Below are positions 11,949 through 21,374 of a stretch of 64,000 nucleotides of DNA, in pieces. Position 1 is the first letter of the stretch. Every line of letters starts with the position of its first letter. Both the position numbers and the translations under genes were made by a program. The notes under the pieces were generated by a model that was given only the letters and a program-made list of their open reading frames with translations, had not been told where the DNA came from and ran no database searches. The DNA comes from Gordionus sp. m RMFG-2023 (Eukaryota > Nematomorpha > Gordioida > Chordodea > Parachordodidae): contig NC_088775.1 of the NCBI RefSeq assembly GCF_954871325.1, forward strand, positions 48,833,561 through 48,897,560. The letters run 5' to 3'.

Positions 11949-12303
11949 ACATAAAAATGATTTTATCCAAAATATTCAGTCCTCTTTCATAATTTTGCAT
12001 CAATGAATTCTATACAATTCCAATATATCAAAATTTAATTGTAGATTAATGATACAAAAAATTTAAGTAAATACTTTTTCCTTTAATATTTCCTTTACTT
12101 TTAGATTACCAATCATCCTCAATTATTATACATCAATTAATAACCAACAAGTTCTTTTATATTATTCCCAACAAAACACTCTACATTATCAATTCTATCA
12201 TTCTTACCAATCTTTACAATTTACCCTTATTTATACCAAAAACTGTTGACTAATATAAAATTGTCATCCAAACATTTTATTTAAATGCACAAAACACAAT
12301 CAA

Positions 12304-12559
12304 TATTCACACTTGAAAAGGATAAGACATTTAATCTCTTATCTAATTATACTATTGATTCAAATCCTTTAAAGCAAGCTAATATTGCTATAAAAGCAGA
12401 AAGAGAAACTGAATATTTTACAAAAAATAAAATAATTGCCAACAGAAAATAATAACTCATTAAACTTCCTTAATATACCAACCCACAAGAAACCCATATT
12501 TGAAGATAAAAATAATATCCAACATTTTCACTCTTAAACTGATAAAAAAATTTTAATTC
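12304..12559 (+). other. Leader of the LINE-derived ORF with a short open stretch
   Basis: A frame of about 48 codons (12307-12453) reads FTLEKDKTFNLLSNYTIDS and then NPLKQANIAIKAERETEYF before a stop. I do not recognise it. It lies just upstream of the 634-codon ORF in the same orientation and could be a remnant of an upstream ORF or a chance frame. Confidence 0.3.
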
Positions 12560-14464
12560 ATGAGCTTACCAGACCTCAGCACAGCTTCTACCAAATCTAA
12601 CTGCCCTTTATGTAATAAACTCGTTAAAGTAACCAAATTGGGGCTATTGCCATCTCATCGAAACCAGAAGATAAAATGTCCTCAATCTGGGTTTCCCATC
12701 TTATCACCAGCTATCCCTCGAACCCTAAATGCCTTTTCTGCCCTTGCCCTCGCACAACCTATAGTTACCATTCCCACGTTGACTGATGTGCCTACTAGCC
12801 CAATAGTCCCCACCTCAACCGCCGGAAATGCTCTCACTTTCAATCCAACCGACTCCACAGATGTAGAAATATTTCTAGTCATACCAAAACCATTTGTGAT
12901 TTCACGTATACCTAAGGGAGCAAGACTTCAAGTTGCCAAACACCTCTCAAAGAACTTGACTTCCTTGATAAATAATTATTCTTCCATAAAACACTGGCTA
13001 GACACCCTGTCATTTGCCTTTACTACCTTGCAAGTTCCTGATCCTGCCAGTAAAAAATCTCTGACACAGCAAATCAAGGATGCTACTATCTACCCCTTAC
13101 CCATCAATCACTTTTCCACATCTTTTAAAGGTGATGACACTGATAAAAATAAAAATCACAAAAATGACCTACTCATCAAGGCCAAGCTTATATCTAAAAA
13201 GCTGGATAACCTGAATGTTAAATCCGCCATACGACTGGCAACAGTGGGTAAAGACAAGTCCTTTGTCAAGTTCTTCGCCGACACTCTACTAGAGATATCC
13301 CTTATGCGCGGTACACTATCTCGCCTCCCAGCCCACCAAGCGTTCTTTCTATTAAAGAACTACCTCCTAATCCCAAAAATTCTATATACACTCCGATCGT
13401 CACGTATCTTCCAATACGACGTCAACCTCGCTGCACACGAGCTAGAGATTAAATACCTTACAGAGGATATACTCAATCTCAAATTCGGAGACCTATCTTG
13501 GCTACAAGCTACCTTGCCAACCAAATCCGGCGGCATTGGCATACGATCGCCTTCCCTACTCTCTGTTAGTGCGTTCATATCCTCTCGCCTGTCCTGCGAG
13601 CCCATCATACACGCACTTACAAAACATCCTGACCCTTTACTTCCCCAGGCAATTGATCTATGGAAATCTCTTTCATTAGTCGATCCTCCCTCATCGACAC
13701 TGCAGAAGGACTGGGATAAGCCTCTAATTGGCAACTCCGTTGCATACCTTAAATCATGGAGCCAACCCGAGGACCATTCTCTACTCTTCTTTATTTCCGC
13801 AGACAGCGGGTATGAATTTCTCGAAGCTTTTCCATCGCGAAACCTTGACCAGCTCCTAAGCAATGATGAGCTACGTCACGCCATCGGTCTAAGACTTAAT
13901 TGTAATATGGTAATACCCTATCACTGCATCCTTTGTCAAATGCCAGTCAACTCCAAAGGCCGTCACTCTTTACACTGCAAGCGCTGTAGAGGCAGATTCA
14001 TTAGACATTCAAAATGCAATGATACTATTGCCAGGGCCCTAAAATATGCCGGTATCCCATCAACCCTAGAACCCACTGGACTCTACAATTCTGATGGTAA
14101 GCGTCCCGATGGCTCTACCATGATCCCTTGGAAGAGGGGGGAATTTCTAACCTGGGATTTCTCATGCATCGATCCCCTTGCCCCTTCCAATATAAATAGA
14201 GATGCTCTAGTAGACGCCGAGACGAATAAACTCGCTAAATATTCGCCATCGCTTCCGGCCAATTACACATTCCTACCACTAATCGCCACGACTCTAACAT
14301 CGTTCGGCTCTCACGCCCTTGCCTTCTTTAAAGAGCTGGGGAAACGGATCTCTACTAGGACCGAAGATCCCAACGAGGGTTACTACCTACGCCAAAGATT
14401 AGCCCTCAATATAATAAAATCCAATTACCTCAGCTTCATATTCTCAATGACTGATACCTCCTAA
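12560..14464 (+). CDS. LINE-derived ORF: zinc finger plus RT tail and restriction-like endonuclease, RT core absent
   Basis: A 634-codon frame without a stop. Residues 15-40 form a CxxC-H-C finger (CPLCNKLV, H33, C40), followed by a Pro/Thr/Ala-rich linker. Residues about 110-225 (IPKGARLQVAKHL, KHWLDTLSFAF, KSAIRLATV) resemble the region before the polymerase in a widespread metazoan LINE family. After residue about 250 comes the post-polymerase part: LLKNYLLIPKILYTLRSS, then LPTKSGGIGIRSPSLLSVSA. The C-terminus has a CxxC-H-HC finger (HCILC, RHSLHCKRC) and GKRPDG followed by TWDFSCID, the RPD...D arrangement of R2-type restriction-like endonucleases. The expected polymerase motifs, including YxDD, are missing although the frame stays open. 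Base composition is less AT-rich than the neighbours. No poly-A tail or target duplication is visible. Confidence 0.75.
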   Translation: MSLPDLSTASTKSNCPLCNKLVKVTKLGLLPSHRNQKIKCPQSGFPILSPAIPRTLNAFSALALAQPIVTIPTLTDVPTSPIVPTSTAGNALTFNPTDSTDVEIFLVIPKPFVISRIPKGARLQVAKHLSKNLTSLINNYSSIKHWLDTLSFAFTTLQVPDPASKKSLTQQIKDATIYPLPINHFSTSFKGDDTDKNKNHKNDLLIKAKLISKKLDNLNVKSAIRLATVGKDKSFVKFFADTLLEISLMRGTLSRLPAHQAFFLLKNYLLIPKILYTLRSSRIFQYDVNLAAHELEIKYLTEDILNLKFGDLSWLQATLPTKSGGIGIRSPSLLSVSAFISSRLSCEPIIHALTKHPDPLLPQAIDLWKSLSLVDPPSSTLQKDWDKPLIGNSVAYLKSWSQPEDHSLLFFISADSGYEFLEAFPSRNLDQLLSNDELRHAIGLRLNCNMVIPYHCILCQMPVNSKGRHSLHCKRCRGRFIRHSKCNDTIARALKYAGIPSTLEPTGLYNSDGKRPDGSTMIPWKRGEFLTWDFSCIDPLAPSNINRDALVDAETNKLAKYSPSLPANYTFLPLIATTLTSFGSHALAFFKELGKRISTRTEDPNEGYYLRQRLALNIIKSNYLSFIFSMTDTS

Positions 14465-15045
14465 TTACTTACAATTTATATCTAAATTTTATTCATTAAT
14501 TAATATTGAATTTATGATTTTATTTTTATATTTAGTATTACATAAATTACTAATATCTTAAATGTTCTATTATATAATATTCTAACTGATTAATATAATA
14601 TATTGTATTTATATAATTAATTTTATATATTCATTAAAATATGAATTTTTAAATGTTTAATTATTTATATTATATCTTTTGGAAAAATGTTTATGTTTTA
14701 AAAAATTAATGAAGGTTTTATTTTGTTTTAAAAACGATTATAATTTACAATAAATATATATTATATTCTCAAAATATTTTCCATTTTTATAAATTAAATA
14801 CTAGTTTTATTTTTTTTTAAATGTAAAATAAAATTTTATGAATATTAGTTTTATTTTTATAAATGCAATATAAAATATAGTATATGCTCAAAATATCCAT
14901 TTTTATAAATAACAGTTTTATAATTTTTATAAATTCAATATAATATTCTCAAAATATTAGCTTTTTACATGTATTTTTTAAATAATAAGCGATAATACTC
15001 GCTGAAAAATATGGTAAAATACCTCATAGGTGAATTTTTGTATAT
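14465..15045. other. 3' interior of the hAT, no gene
   Basis: AT-rich sequence corresponding to the right half of the second family member (21000-21440), with the shared text gataatactcgc and gaaaaatatg. No coding signal. Confidence 0.6.
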
Positions 15046-15214
15046 ACAGGGTCGAATATAATTTTTAAATCCGGGCCGGGCCGTAAAAATTTTTTTTTTA
15101 AAATATCCGGACCGGGCCTTAAATTTTTAAATCCGGGCCGAGCCGTAAAAAAATTTTTTTTTTAATATCCGGGCCGGGCTTAAAAAATTTAAAACCGGGC
15201 CGGGCCGTGCAAAT
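15046..15214. repeat. GC-rich subterminal repeats, right end of hAT
   Basis: Four or more copies of a CCGGGCCGGGCC-type motif separated by A/T runs, leading into GGTACCTCTGCAGGTCTCTG at the terminus. Mirrors 9350-9510. Confidence 0.75.
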
Positions 15215-15469
15215 GGTACCTCTGCAGGTCTCTGATAAATATAAAGGGAGTTTAATAATGTCTACTAAATTTTTAAAAAAATTGAAGGTCGTATTATTTC
15301 CAAAAATTTGTTTTTAGTCTTTATATATTAAATAAAATGGCCGGAAATTGGTAAAAAAATTTTAAAAAAATTTTATCTAAAAGTAGAATCTTTGTGCGTA
15401 ATTTTGATATTAAATTCGTTATTTACAATTATGTAGTTTTTAAGATATGCTTAATTGAATGAAGGCAGA

Positions 15470-15656
15470 TAATGGTAAAAATACGTCATTTTTGCCACTT
15501 TGAACCCTAATATCTTCAAAAATATAAATGTTAGGAGGCTAAAATTTTGGCTATTTCTTAGTTACATTGACCTTTCTTTGCATACCAAATTTTAAAAAAA
15601 TCGAAAGGGGTCGGCCGAAAATCTCATTTTTTTGCTCATTTGATGTGGAATGACCC
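15470..15656. mobile_element. Solo terminal repeat related to the long-inverted-repeat family
   Basis: The end sequence AAAGGGGTCGGCCGAAAAT followed by CATTTGATGTGGAATGACC resembles the right ends at 31030-31076 and 3490-3546. Further inside, gccactttgaaccctaatat parallels the conserved block that contains tatgagcccctatatctc at 30925. It is clearly more diverged than those copies, and I found no matching left end, so it may be a lone remnant or one end of an element split by the hAT at 9347. Confidence 0.5.
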
Positions 15657-15689
15657 CAAGTCAGGTTTTTGCACTTGGTTTTCTGAAAC

Positions 15690-16200
15690 CCGCAAAAGAC
15701 CATAATAATTTTGATAGTTTAGGACTGAAATAAATTATATAAAAAGTCACAATTCATTTAAGAATACAATCAGAATATGAAAGTTGCATGGGCCTTGGTT
15801 TTTGATCAGGCCTTGTCATGTCTTCAAAAGAAATTTTCAGGCCAATTTCTAGCCTATATTTAAAATTAAAAAATTTACAGGAATCTTAGACTATAATAAT
15901 TATGAAGAATGTTTCTCAAGCTATGTCCAAGTCCATATTAATGGTGAAAAATATTTCCCAAGCCCAGTAAAACCCAAATAATTTATTTTGATCCAGAAAA
16001 ATAGGTCTGATGTAAGGGGTTTATAAGAATTAAATCTGTTTAATTTCAAAATTATCATCAAATGAAGGGTAAATATCTGATTTACCTATGATTCTACTGG
16101 TGGAAACATGATTTTTTGATCAGGCCAGGCTATGTCTGCAAAAAAAAATTCAGACCAATCTATAACCCATATTCAAAAATCTTAAAGCACCTCTATTTTA
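15690..16200. repeat. Imperfect direct repeat with about 305-bp spacing
   Basis: The text gatcaggccttgtcatgtct followed by aaattttcaggccaatttct (about 15807-15860) recurs as gatcaggccaggctatgtct and aaattcagaccaatctataa (about 16115-16165). Flanking parts are also alike but drifted. No coding signal. Confidence 0.55.
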
Positions 16201-16389
16201 AATTTTATCCAATGTGATATATTTCTAATACATGCTCACAGTATACATTGCAACGATTTTACCTCTTTTACTCTTAAATTTTAATATTTATATAAAAATT
16301 ATTAATAAAGTATAATTAATACCATACACACAAACCAAATAATTACCCTTCAACGTCTATATAATTTATATTTTAAATTTAATTATATT

Positions 16390-17110
16390 CAAGTTGGTGC
16401 ATGCGTGAAACTTTAATATATATATAATTAATATTTTAAATTTATTTATATTCAAGTTGGTGCATGCGGTAAAGCATATGCTTTTGAAACGGGAGGCTCG
16501 AGTTCGATTCTCGTAGAGAGTAAAAAATTAACATTACACTATATAATCTCCTTAAATTTAAAATACATTAGGGAGATACGAAAACATTATATATATTAGA
16601 TTTGTTGAGATTGAATTATATTAACTGTTTCTATTGAATGATATTAATTTTATAACCTTTTAGTATAAATTCAAAAATACCTTATTTTTTAGAGTTTGTT
16701 TGGATATTGTTGGAGTTTTTGTTAGATTTTATCCTTTTGAGATTATCCTTTTGAGATTGAATGTTTTGAAAGAAATTTAATAAATTCAAAGAGCTTTTGT
16801 ATGGATATTTGTTGAGATTGGATGATATTAACTGTTTCTATTGAATGATATTAATTTTATAACCTTTAATATTATAAATTCAAAAATACCTTATTTTTTA
16901 GAGCTTTTGTTTGGATATTGTTGGAGTTTTTGTTAGATTTTATCCTTTTGAATTTAATTGTTGGTGCATGCGCAAAAATATATATATTTGAAATTTAATT
17001 ATAAAGTTGGTGCATGCGTAAAGCATATGCCTTTGAAACTTTAATATATATATAATTAATATTTTAAATTTATTTATATTCAAGTTGGTGCATGAGATAA
17101 AGCATATACC
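16390..17110 (+). repeat. Cluster of tRNA-like repeat fragments
   Basis: The text AAGTTGGTGCATGCG, often followed by taaagcatatgcctttgaaa, occurs at about 16391, 16453, 16960, 17002 and 17083. One copy (16456-16520) extends into a full tRNA-like sequence. Between them, a segment of about 140 bp containing tttggatattgttggagttt occurs twice (about 16598-16745 and 16815-16950). This looks like a tRNA-derived short repeat (SINE-like) with local duplications. Confidence 0.5.
16456..16520 (+). tRNA. tRNA-like sequence, probably a SINE head
   Basis: The sequence has a clear B-box-like GAGTTCGATTCTC near 16499-16511 and an anticodon-loop-like CTTTTGAAAC, which would give a UUG-type (Gln) loop if the register is right. 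The first and last bases do not form an acceptor stem, so it is not a canonical functional tRNA. Repeated partial copies nearby favour a tRNA-derived repeat. Confidence 0.35.
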
Positions 17111-17289
17111 TTAAAAAATTAACATTACACTATATAGTCTCCTTAAATTTAAAATTATTAGGGAGATACGAAAACGATCTTTTTATGATTATGGAGATTA
17201 TATATATTAGATAAGAAAATATAAAGATAATTTAATTAATGTTAAAAATATATATCAACTTCCTAAACTAATGAAAAATATACACAACA

Positions 17290-17510
17290 AAAGAAGGAAA
17301 AAAGCAGAAATATTAACCTCTTCACCCTTTAAGATGGTATTATCAAAAATAAATTTTAAAAAAAAATAGACAAAATATCAAAAAAAGTTATATTATCTCT
17401 GAGTAATAGAAATGGAAGCAGTCCAGATCCACAAATATTAAAACAATAAATGGAAATATTTGTATTATATGTCACAAAAAATATTTAAAAAATTATGAAA
17501 AGAAGATTGG
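17290..17510 (+). pseudogene. C-terminal remnant of a pogo-like transposase
   Basis: The plus-strand text KKAEILTSSPFK near 17305 matches KKNSEILTSTPYK of the copy at 8380-8405, and GNICIICHKKYLKNYE near 17452-17500 matches the start of its PHD finger (NCLCVICNKNYKNSRE). The rest of the finger is missing or scrambled. The hAT at 17694 begins shortly afterwards, and a plausible right end of this pogo copy is at 22780-22801. Confidence 0.6.
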
Positions 17511-17559
17511 TACCATTTATCGATTTGAGCAAATGGAAATTTTCCAAATTTGATAATTT

Positions 17560-17693
17560 TTTCTATGTGCAATTAAATGAAATACTTATTTTTCAATATG
17601 TATATGTTTAAAATTTTTTATTTTTTTTAGGATGTGCAATTAAATGAAATACTAATTTTTCAATATGTATATGTTTAAATTTTTTATTTATTT
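17560..17693. repeat. Tandem duplication of about 66 bp
   Basis: The text gtgcaattaaatgaaatact followed by tttttcaatatgtatatg occurs twice back to back (from about 17569 and about 17635). It lies directly before the hAT at 17694. Confidence 0.75.
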
Positions 17694-18091
17694 TAGGGAT
17701 GTACCGATATTTTATATCGGATCACACCGATATTTCACCTATTTTAAAATATCGGTTATCGGCCATTATTATAAAATTTTCCGATCCGATATAAAATGGC
17801 GTCTTTAACAAAAATAAATTATAAAATTTTTAAAAAAAGTTATATTTAATCAGAGACCTGCAAGCCCGAGGGCCGGGCCGTATTTTAAATTTTTAAAATA
17901 TACCCTGGCAAAAAAATTTTTTTTAAAAAACCCGGACGAGCTGGGCCTGAAAATTTTTTAACCCATTAATGGTCAAGATTTTTCTAGTGGATAAAAATGC
18001 TCAATTTTTTCAAATTATATTGATTAATGCTCAAATATGATATTCTAAAAAAATCAGCCAAAAAAAATAATCCTAAATAGAAAATCTAGCC

Positions 18092-18125
18092 TGGTGCATA
18101 TATGCACCGTTAACCATTAAGAGGT
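18092..18125. promoter_or_regulatory. piggyBac subterminal palindrome, 3' side
   Basis: GGTGCATATATGCACCGTTAACC followed by ATTAAGAGGTTAA. The motif recurs at 20408-20432 and 20757-20779, and the TTAACC/GGTTAA part resembles the element's own terminus. A transposase-binding role is inferred from its position and repetition. Confidence 0.6.
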
Positions 18126-18222
18126 TAAAAAAGATAAAAATTATATAAAATACTATAAGATCAAAAAAACAACAAATATCTTTATTCTTTTTTTGTAATT
18201 TATAATAAAAACGAGAAAATGT

Positions 18223-19934
18223 TTATATATTATGAAAATCCTTGAAACATTTAATATGGAGTGCGATTTGACATGTTTGACACATATATCTTGAGTGCGT
18301 ATGGCAATATCTGCATCTTCGTCTTTTTCCATCTATAATTTTGGATAAATAATGTCCAGATGAATCAATAGGGTTTTCACACTGTAATGCAAACTGGCTG
18401 GCGTGACCTGTACTTGAATTTTTTTCAATTTTTACTGGCGTTCGAAGGAGGTAGTTAGTAACTTCTCGTCTAAATGCAAGCAAACTCTTCTTGTCATCTC
18501 GATTCACGAATTTCCAGATTTTCCATGAATTTACCAAAGCTACATCAATAAAATTGGTGAATATTGGCCACCACCATTTTTTTCCTCTTATTTTTATTCT
18601 ATATGTAGATATTAGATTATCACATAGATCAACTCCACCCATGTGTTTGTTATAAGCAGTTACCATATTTGGCTGAGGAATTTTTATTTTAGAAGATATT
18701 TTCTTAGAATACCTTGAAACATTAGAAAGCAAAGAGATAGTGTGGCATGTCGATGCAACGGTCACCATATCATTCCAACGAACTACAAATATTTCGTTTA
18801 ATTTTTCAAACCTATAATCATAATATCCTCTTTCTTTTTTTGCTACAACCTTTATAGATTCAACTGGGCAATGCTCTATTCTATTGTCCCTCACAGTTCC
18901 AGTTGCAAAATATCCCATTTGTTTTAAGTATGACAAGAGTTTAAATGATGTAAAGAAATTATCAAAATATATTTTATGATAATTTGGTTTTTGCAATGCC
19001 TTTAATAATTTTATGATTTTCCACCTAATCCATATTCATATTTATTTTCGCTTTTTCCTTGATATATATCAAATGAGAATACGTAACCGTCGGAAGAGGC
19101 CAATATCCAAGACTTGTATCCGAATCTAATTGGTTTTCCTTTTATGAACATTTTGCAAGAATGTCTTCCTCGATATGGTATCATCTGTTCATCTATTGAT
19201 AAATGATGTTTAAAAATTCCGAATTGCTGAAATTTATTATTCAATATATTAATGTAAGGCCTAACTTTATAAAATCTATCATGTATATCTATTTTAGTAT
19301 TGTCTGCCAAATGGATATTATATTTCAAATTTCGAAATTGTAATTGGGTCATTGTATCCCGGATTATTGGAATAGAAATATCGCTGTCATTAGACCAGTA
19401 CATTCTTTCTTGTGGGAGAGAATGATATCCAGTAAATAATAGAATTCCAATAAATCTCTGAATATCTTGGATGGTTATGCATATGTTAGGTCTATTCATT
19501 TGTTTAGCATAAATATTACTTTGTTCTACAATTAGGGAATATAAGTCTTCGTCGAAAATTAAACAAAATATATCTGATGGACTTTTACCATGTAAATCAT
19601 TTTCAAGTTTTATTACATCTTCCTTTTCTCCATTGAAAGGGCTTGAAGAATATATTGCATCCGTTTTTCTCCATTTTAAATTGTGAGAAATTCGAGAATA
19701 GCTTCTTGTATAATATGGTTCTGGAAGGTCGTCATCAACTGAATTATGAATCTCCAATTCTCCAGCTGTATCTGAAGGCAAAACTCCGACATTTGTTAAG
19801 TCATTTTCATCGAAATCTTCTTCATCACTAACTGCAGAGGGGTTTGGCGGAATTATAACCATATCTCTTTCTTCAATTGGTTCCTCTTCAAAAAGTTGAG
19901 CAAGCGCTTGTTCAATTGTTAGAAAACGTTTCAT
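18223..19934 (-). pseudogene. piggyBac transposase, one frameshift
   Basis: Transposase of the element at 17962-20789; it would cut at TTAA in the nucleus. The first frame (19011-19934, 307 codons) starts MKRFLTIEQALAQLFEEEP with an acidic N-terminus. Near residue 250 it has LSIDEQMIPYRGRHSCKMF, the first catalytic aspartate. It ends shortly after YEYGLGGKS. The second frame (18223-18996) carries HKIYFDNFFTS (second aspartate), MGGVDLCDNLIS (third) and a C-terminal cysteine-rich finger (RCRYCHTHS, MCQTCQIALHIKC). About 15 bases and a -1 frame change separate them; the second copy has the same break. With the frames counted together the length is about 570 residues, normal for piggyBac. Confidence 0.85.
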
Positions 19935-20407
19935 TAAAAAAATTTATTAAAAATTAAATATATAGACAAATTATTTTCGTAGAATCTTGATTTTTTTATT
20001 AGTCATCTATTATTTTGATAATTTTGATTGAATTGACAAAACAGGTGCATAATATTTTATATAAATAAAATAAAATCTTCAGAAAGGAAGAGGCTAAAAA
20101 TAATTTTAAACTTTTGAATATTTATGAACCTAATAATTTCATATAATTTGATCGGGATAAAAAATTATAATAGGAACAATATATTATTCGATTTTATCTC
20201 AGGGGAAAAAAATTTTTTTAAATTATTTTCAAAAGGTCTTTTTTGGGTATAAAATTTTTTTAAAAAATTCTTAAGGGGCTCGAGCCACCCACCCCTCCCC
20301 TTCCCACCCTTAGTGACGGTAGTGGTTTTAAGTATAATATAAGAAATTATAATTCATTATGTTAATTTCATTTGTTTGAATTTTTTTAAATAATATATAC
20401 TGCTAGA

Positions 20408-20789
20408 TGGTTAACGGTGCATATATGCACCAGTCAACTTTATGTGGTTACCTACTAAAATATTAATTATTTAAAAATTCAAAAATGATTGATAAATATT
20501 GATATATCTATAAAGAATATATACACACTAGTTTTCATCGAAATAATTTTATAATATGCTCGTGAGATCACTTAGAAAATTTTGCATTTTAGACCTCATA
20601 AATTCGCAAAGTTTGAGGGTTTCTTAGGGGCATAAAAAAATATTTTTTTCATATTTTTCTTTTCCAGTTTTGAAGTACAATGTCTGAACTATATAAAAAT
20701 CTTTTTTATTATTTTTAAAAAAAAAACTACTATGTTAAAATAAGGTATATAGGAGGTGGTGCATATATGCACCGTTAACCAGTAACGGG
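20408..20789. promoter_or_regulatory. piggyBac 5'-side subterminal repeats and terminus
   Basis: Two copies of the palindrome GGTGCATATATGCACC (20417-20432 and 20759-20774) lie about 330 bp apart, the outer one next to CGTTAACCAGTAACGGG and the TTAA. The transposase start is at 19934, so this region would also hold its promoter; I see no distinct core promoter motif. Confidence 0.6.
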
Positions 20790-21172
20790 TTAATATACCC
20801 GGGCCGGGCCGTATTTTTTTAAAAAATTTATACAACATGAATTATTATATTCACCAATTAGATATGATTATAATGATTATATATAGTTATGATTAATATA
20901 ATGTTTGGTGAAAGTTAACACTAGCTAACACTAGTATCTATTACATAATATAATTATAGTTTTCCTGGATGGAATAAATACACAAAGGATTAAATACATT
21001 AGTGTATATTATATGTATTTTTTATTAATTAAAATATCAGTTATATTTTTTTTATAAATAAAATTAATATAGTATATTCTCAAAATATTATTTACACAAA
21101 TTATTTATAGTATCAATTTGTAATATACTAAATATCTAATTAGAATTAAAAAAAAATTAAATATGTAGTAGT

Positions 21173-21374
21173 GTTGTTAAACCACTCGTTTTGAGCCGAT
21201 TTTAAAAAAGGCTAACTCAGTTTTTTATCCAGATACAATGAAAATTTTGCTCATAAAAGGAGCAAAGGTCAGACATATAGGATCGAAATTTAGAGGCTTA
21301 GTTAATATTTTTCTGGCGAAAAGATTGAGTTAGCCGTTTTTAAAAATCGGCTCAAAACGAGCCGTTTAACAATT
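21173..21374. mobile_element. Small inverted-repeat element (MITE)
   Basis: About 200 bp whose arms are inverted copies: TTGTTAAACCACTCGTTTTG at the left and, inverted, TTGTTAAACGGCTCGTTTTG at the right, both continuing into GAGCCGATTTT and GGCTAACTCA. There is no coding capacity. The terminal TTGTTAAAC resembles the ends of the hAT at 38405-39945, so it may be a non-autonomous relative; its target duplication is unclear. Confidence 0.75.

Larger units (their letters stand above)
11140..12303. repeat. Direct duplication of a roughly 440-590 bp block
   Basis: The block from CTACGCCTGATTAATCTAAC at 11141 to about 11578 recurs from 11714 to about 12302. Both copies hold a minisatellite, then the same unique text (ttaattgtagattaatgat, ccaacaaaacactctac, aaaactgttgactaata). 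The second copy has a longer minisatellite and an extra segment of about 85 bp near 12066-12150. High similarity outside the minisatellite suggests a recent tandem-like duplication. Confidence 0.85.
9347..15234 (+). mobile_element. Large hAT transposon with perfect 8-bp target duplication
   Basis: The ends are CAGAGACCTGCAG at 9347 and its complement CTGCAGGTCTCTG ending at 15234. The 8 bases on each side are identical, ATAAATAT (9339-9346 and 15235-15242), as hAT integration produces. Within about 170 bp of each end lie blocks of CCGGGCCGGGCC separated by A/T runs. The transposase is reduced to a C-terminal remnant near 10014-10404. The 5.9-kb interior has gained minisatellite blocks and a LINE-derived ORF. 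A second copy of the family lies at 17851-21678 and shares the flanks of the interior (for example 9530-9610 with 20830-20930). Confidence 0.9.
17962..20789 (-). mobile_element. piggyBac transposon, complete ends with TTAA duplication
   Basis: The ends CCCATTAATGG at 17962 and the inverted CCCGTTACTGG (CCAGTAACGGG ending at 20789) are each flanked by TTAA (17958-17961 and 20790-20793), the hallmark of piggyBac. Three copies of the palindromic motif GGTGCATATATGCACC, mostly joined to GTTAACC, lie inside the ends. Length is 2.83 kb, with one minus-strand transposase in two frames. A nearly identical but truncated copy is at 57020-59385. The element sits inside the CAGAGACC-family hAT. Confidence 0.92.

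Noticed and set aside
11128-12003. Gly/Ser/Cys-rich and Val/Leu-rich repeat proteins on the minus strand
   Set aside because: They come entirely from an 18-bp minisatellite whose length is divisible by three, in several frames at once.
13360-13863. Minus-strand ORF of 167 codons opposite the LINE ORF
   Set aside because: It lies antisense to a frame with clear protein motifs and has none of its own.
19643-19831. ORF antisense to the piggyBac transposase, also at 57958-58146
   Set aside because: Its presence in both copies follows from their near identity; it has no recognisable motif and the sense frame explains the sequence.
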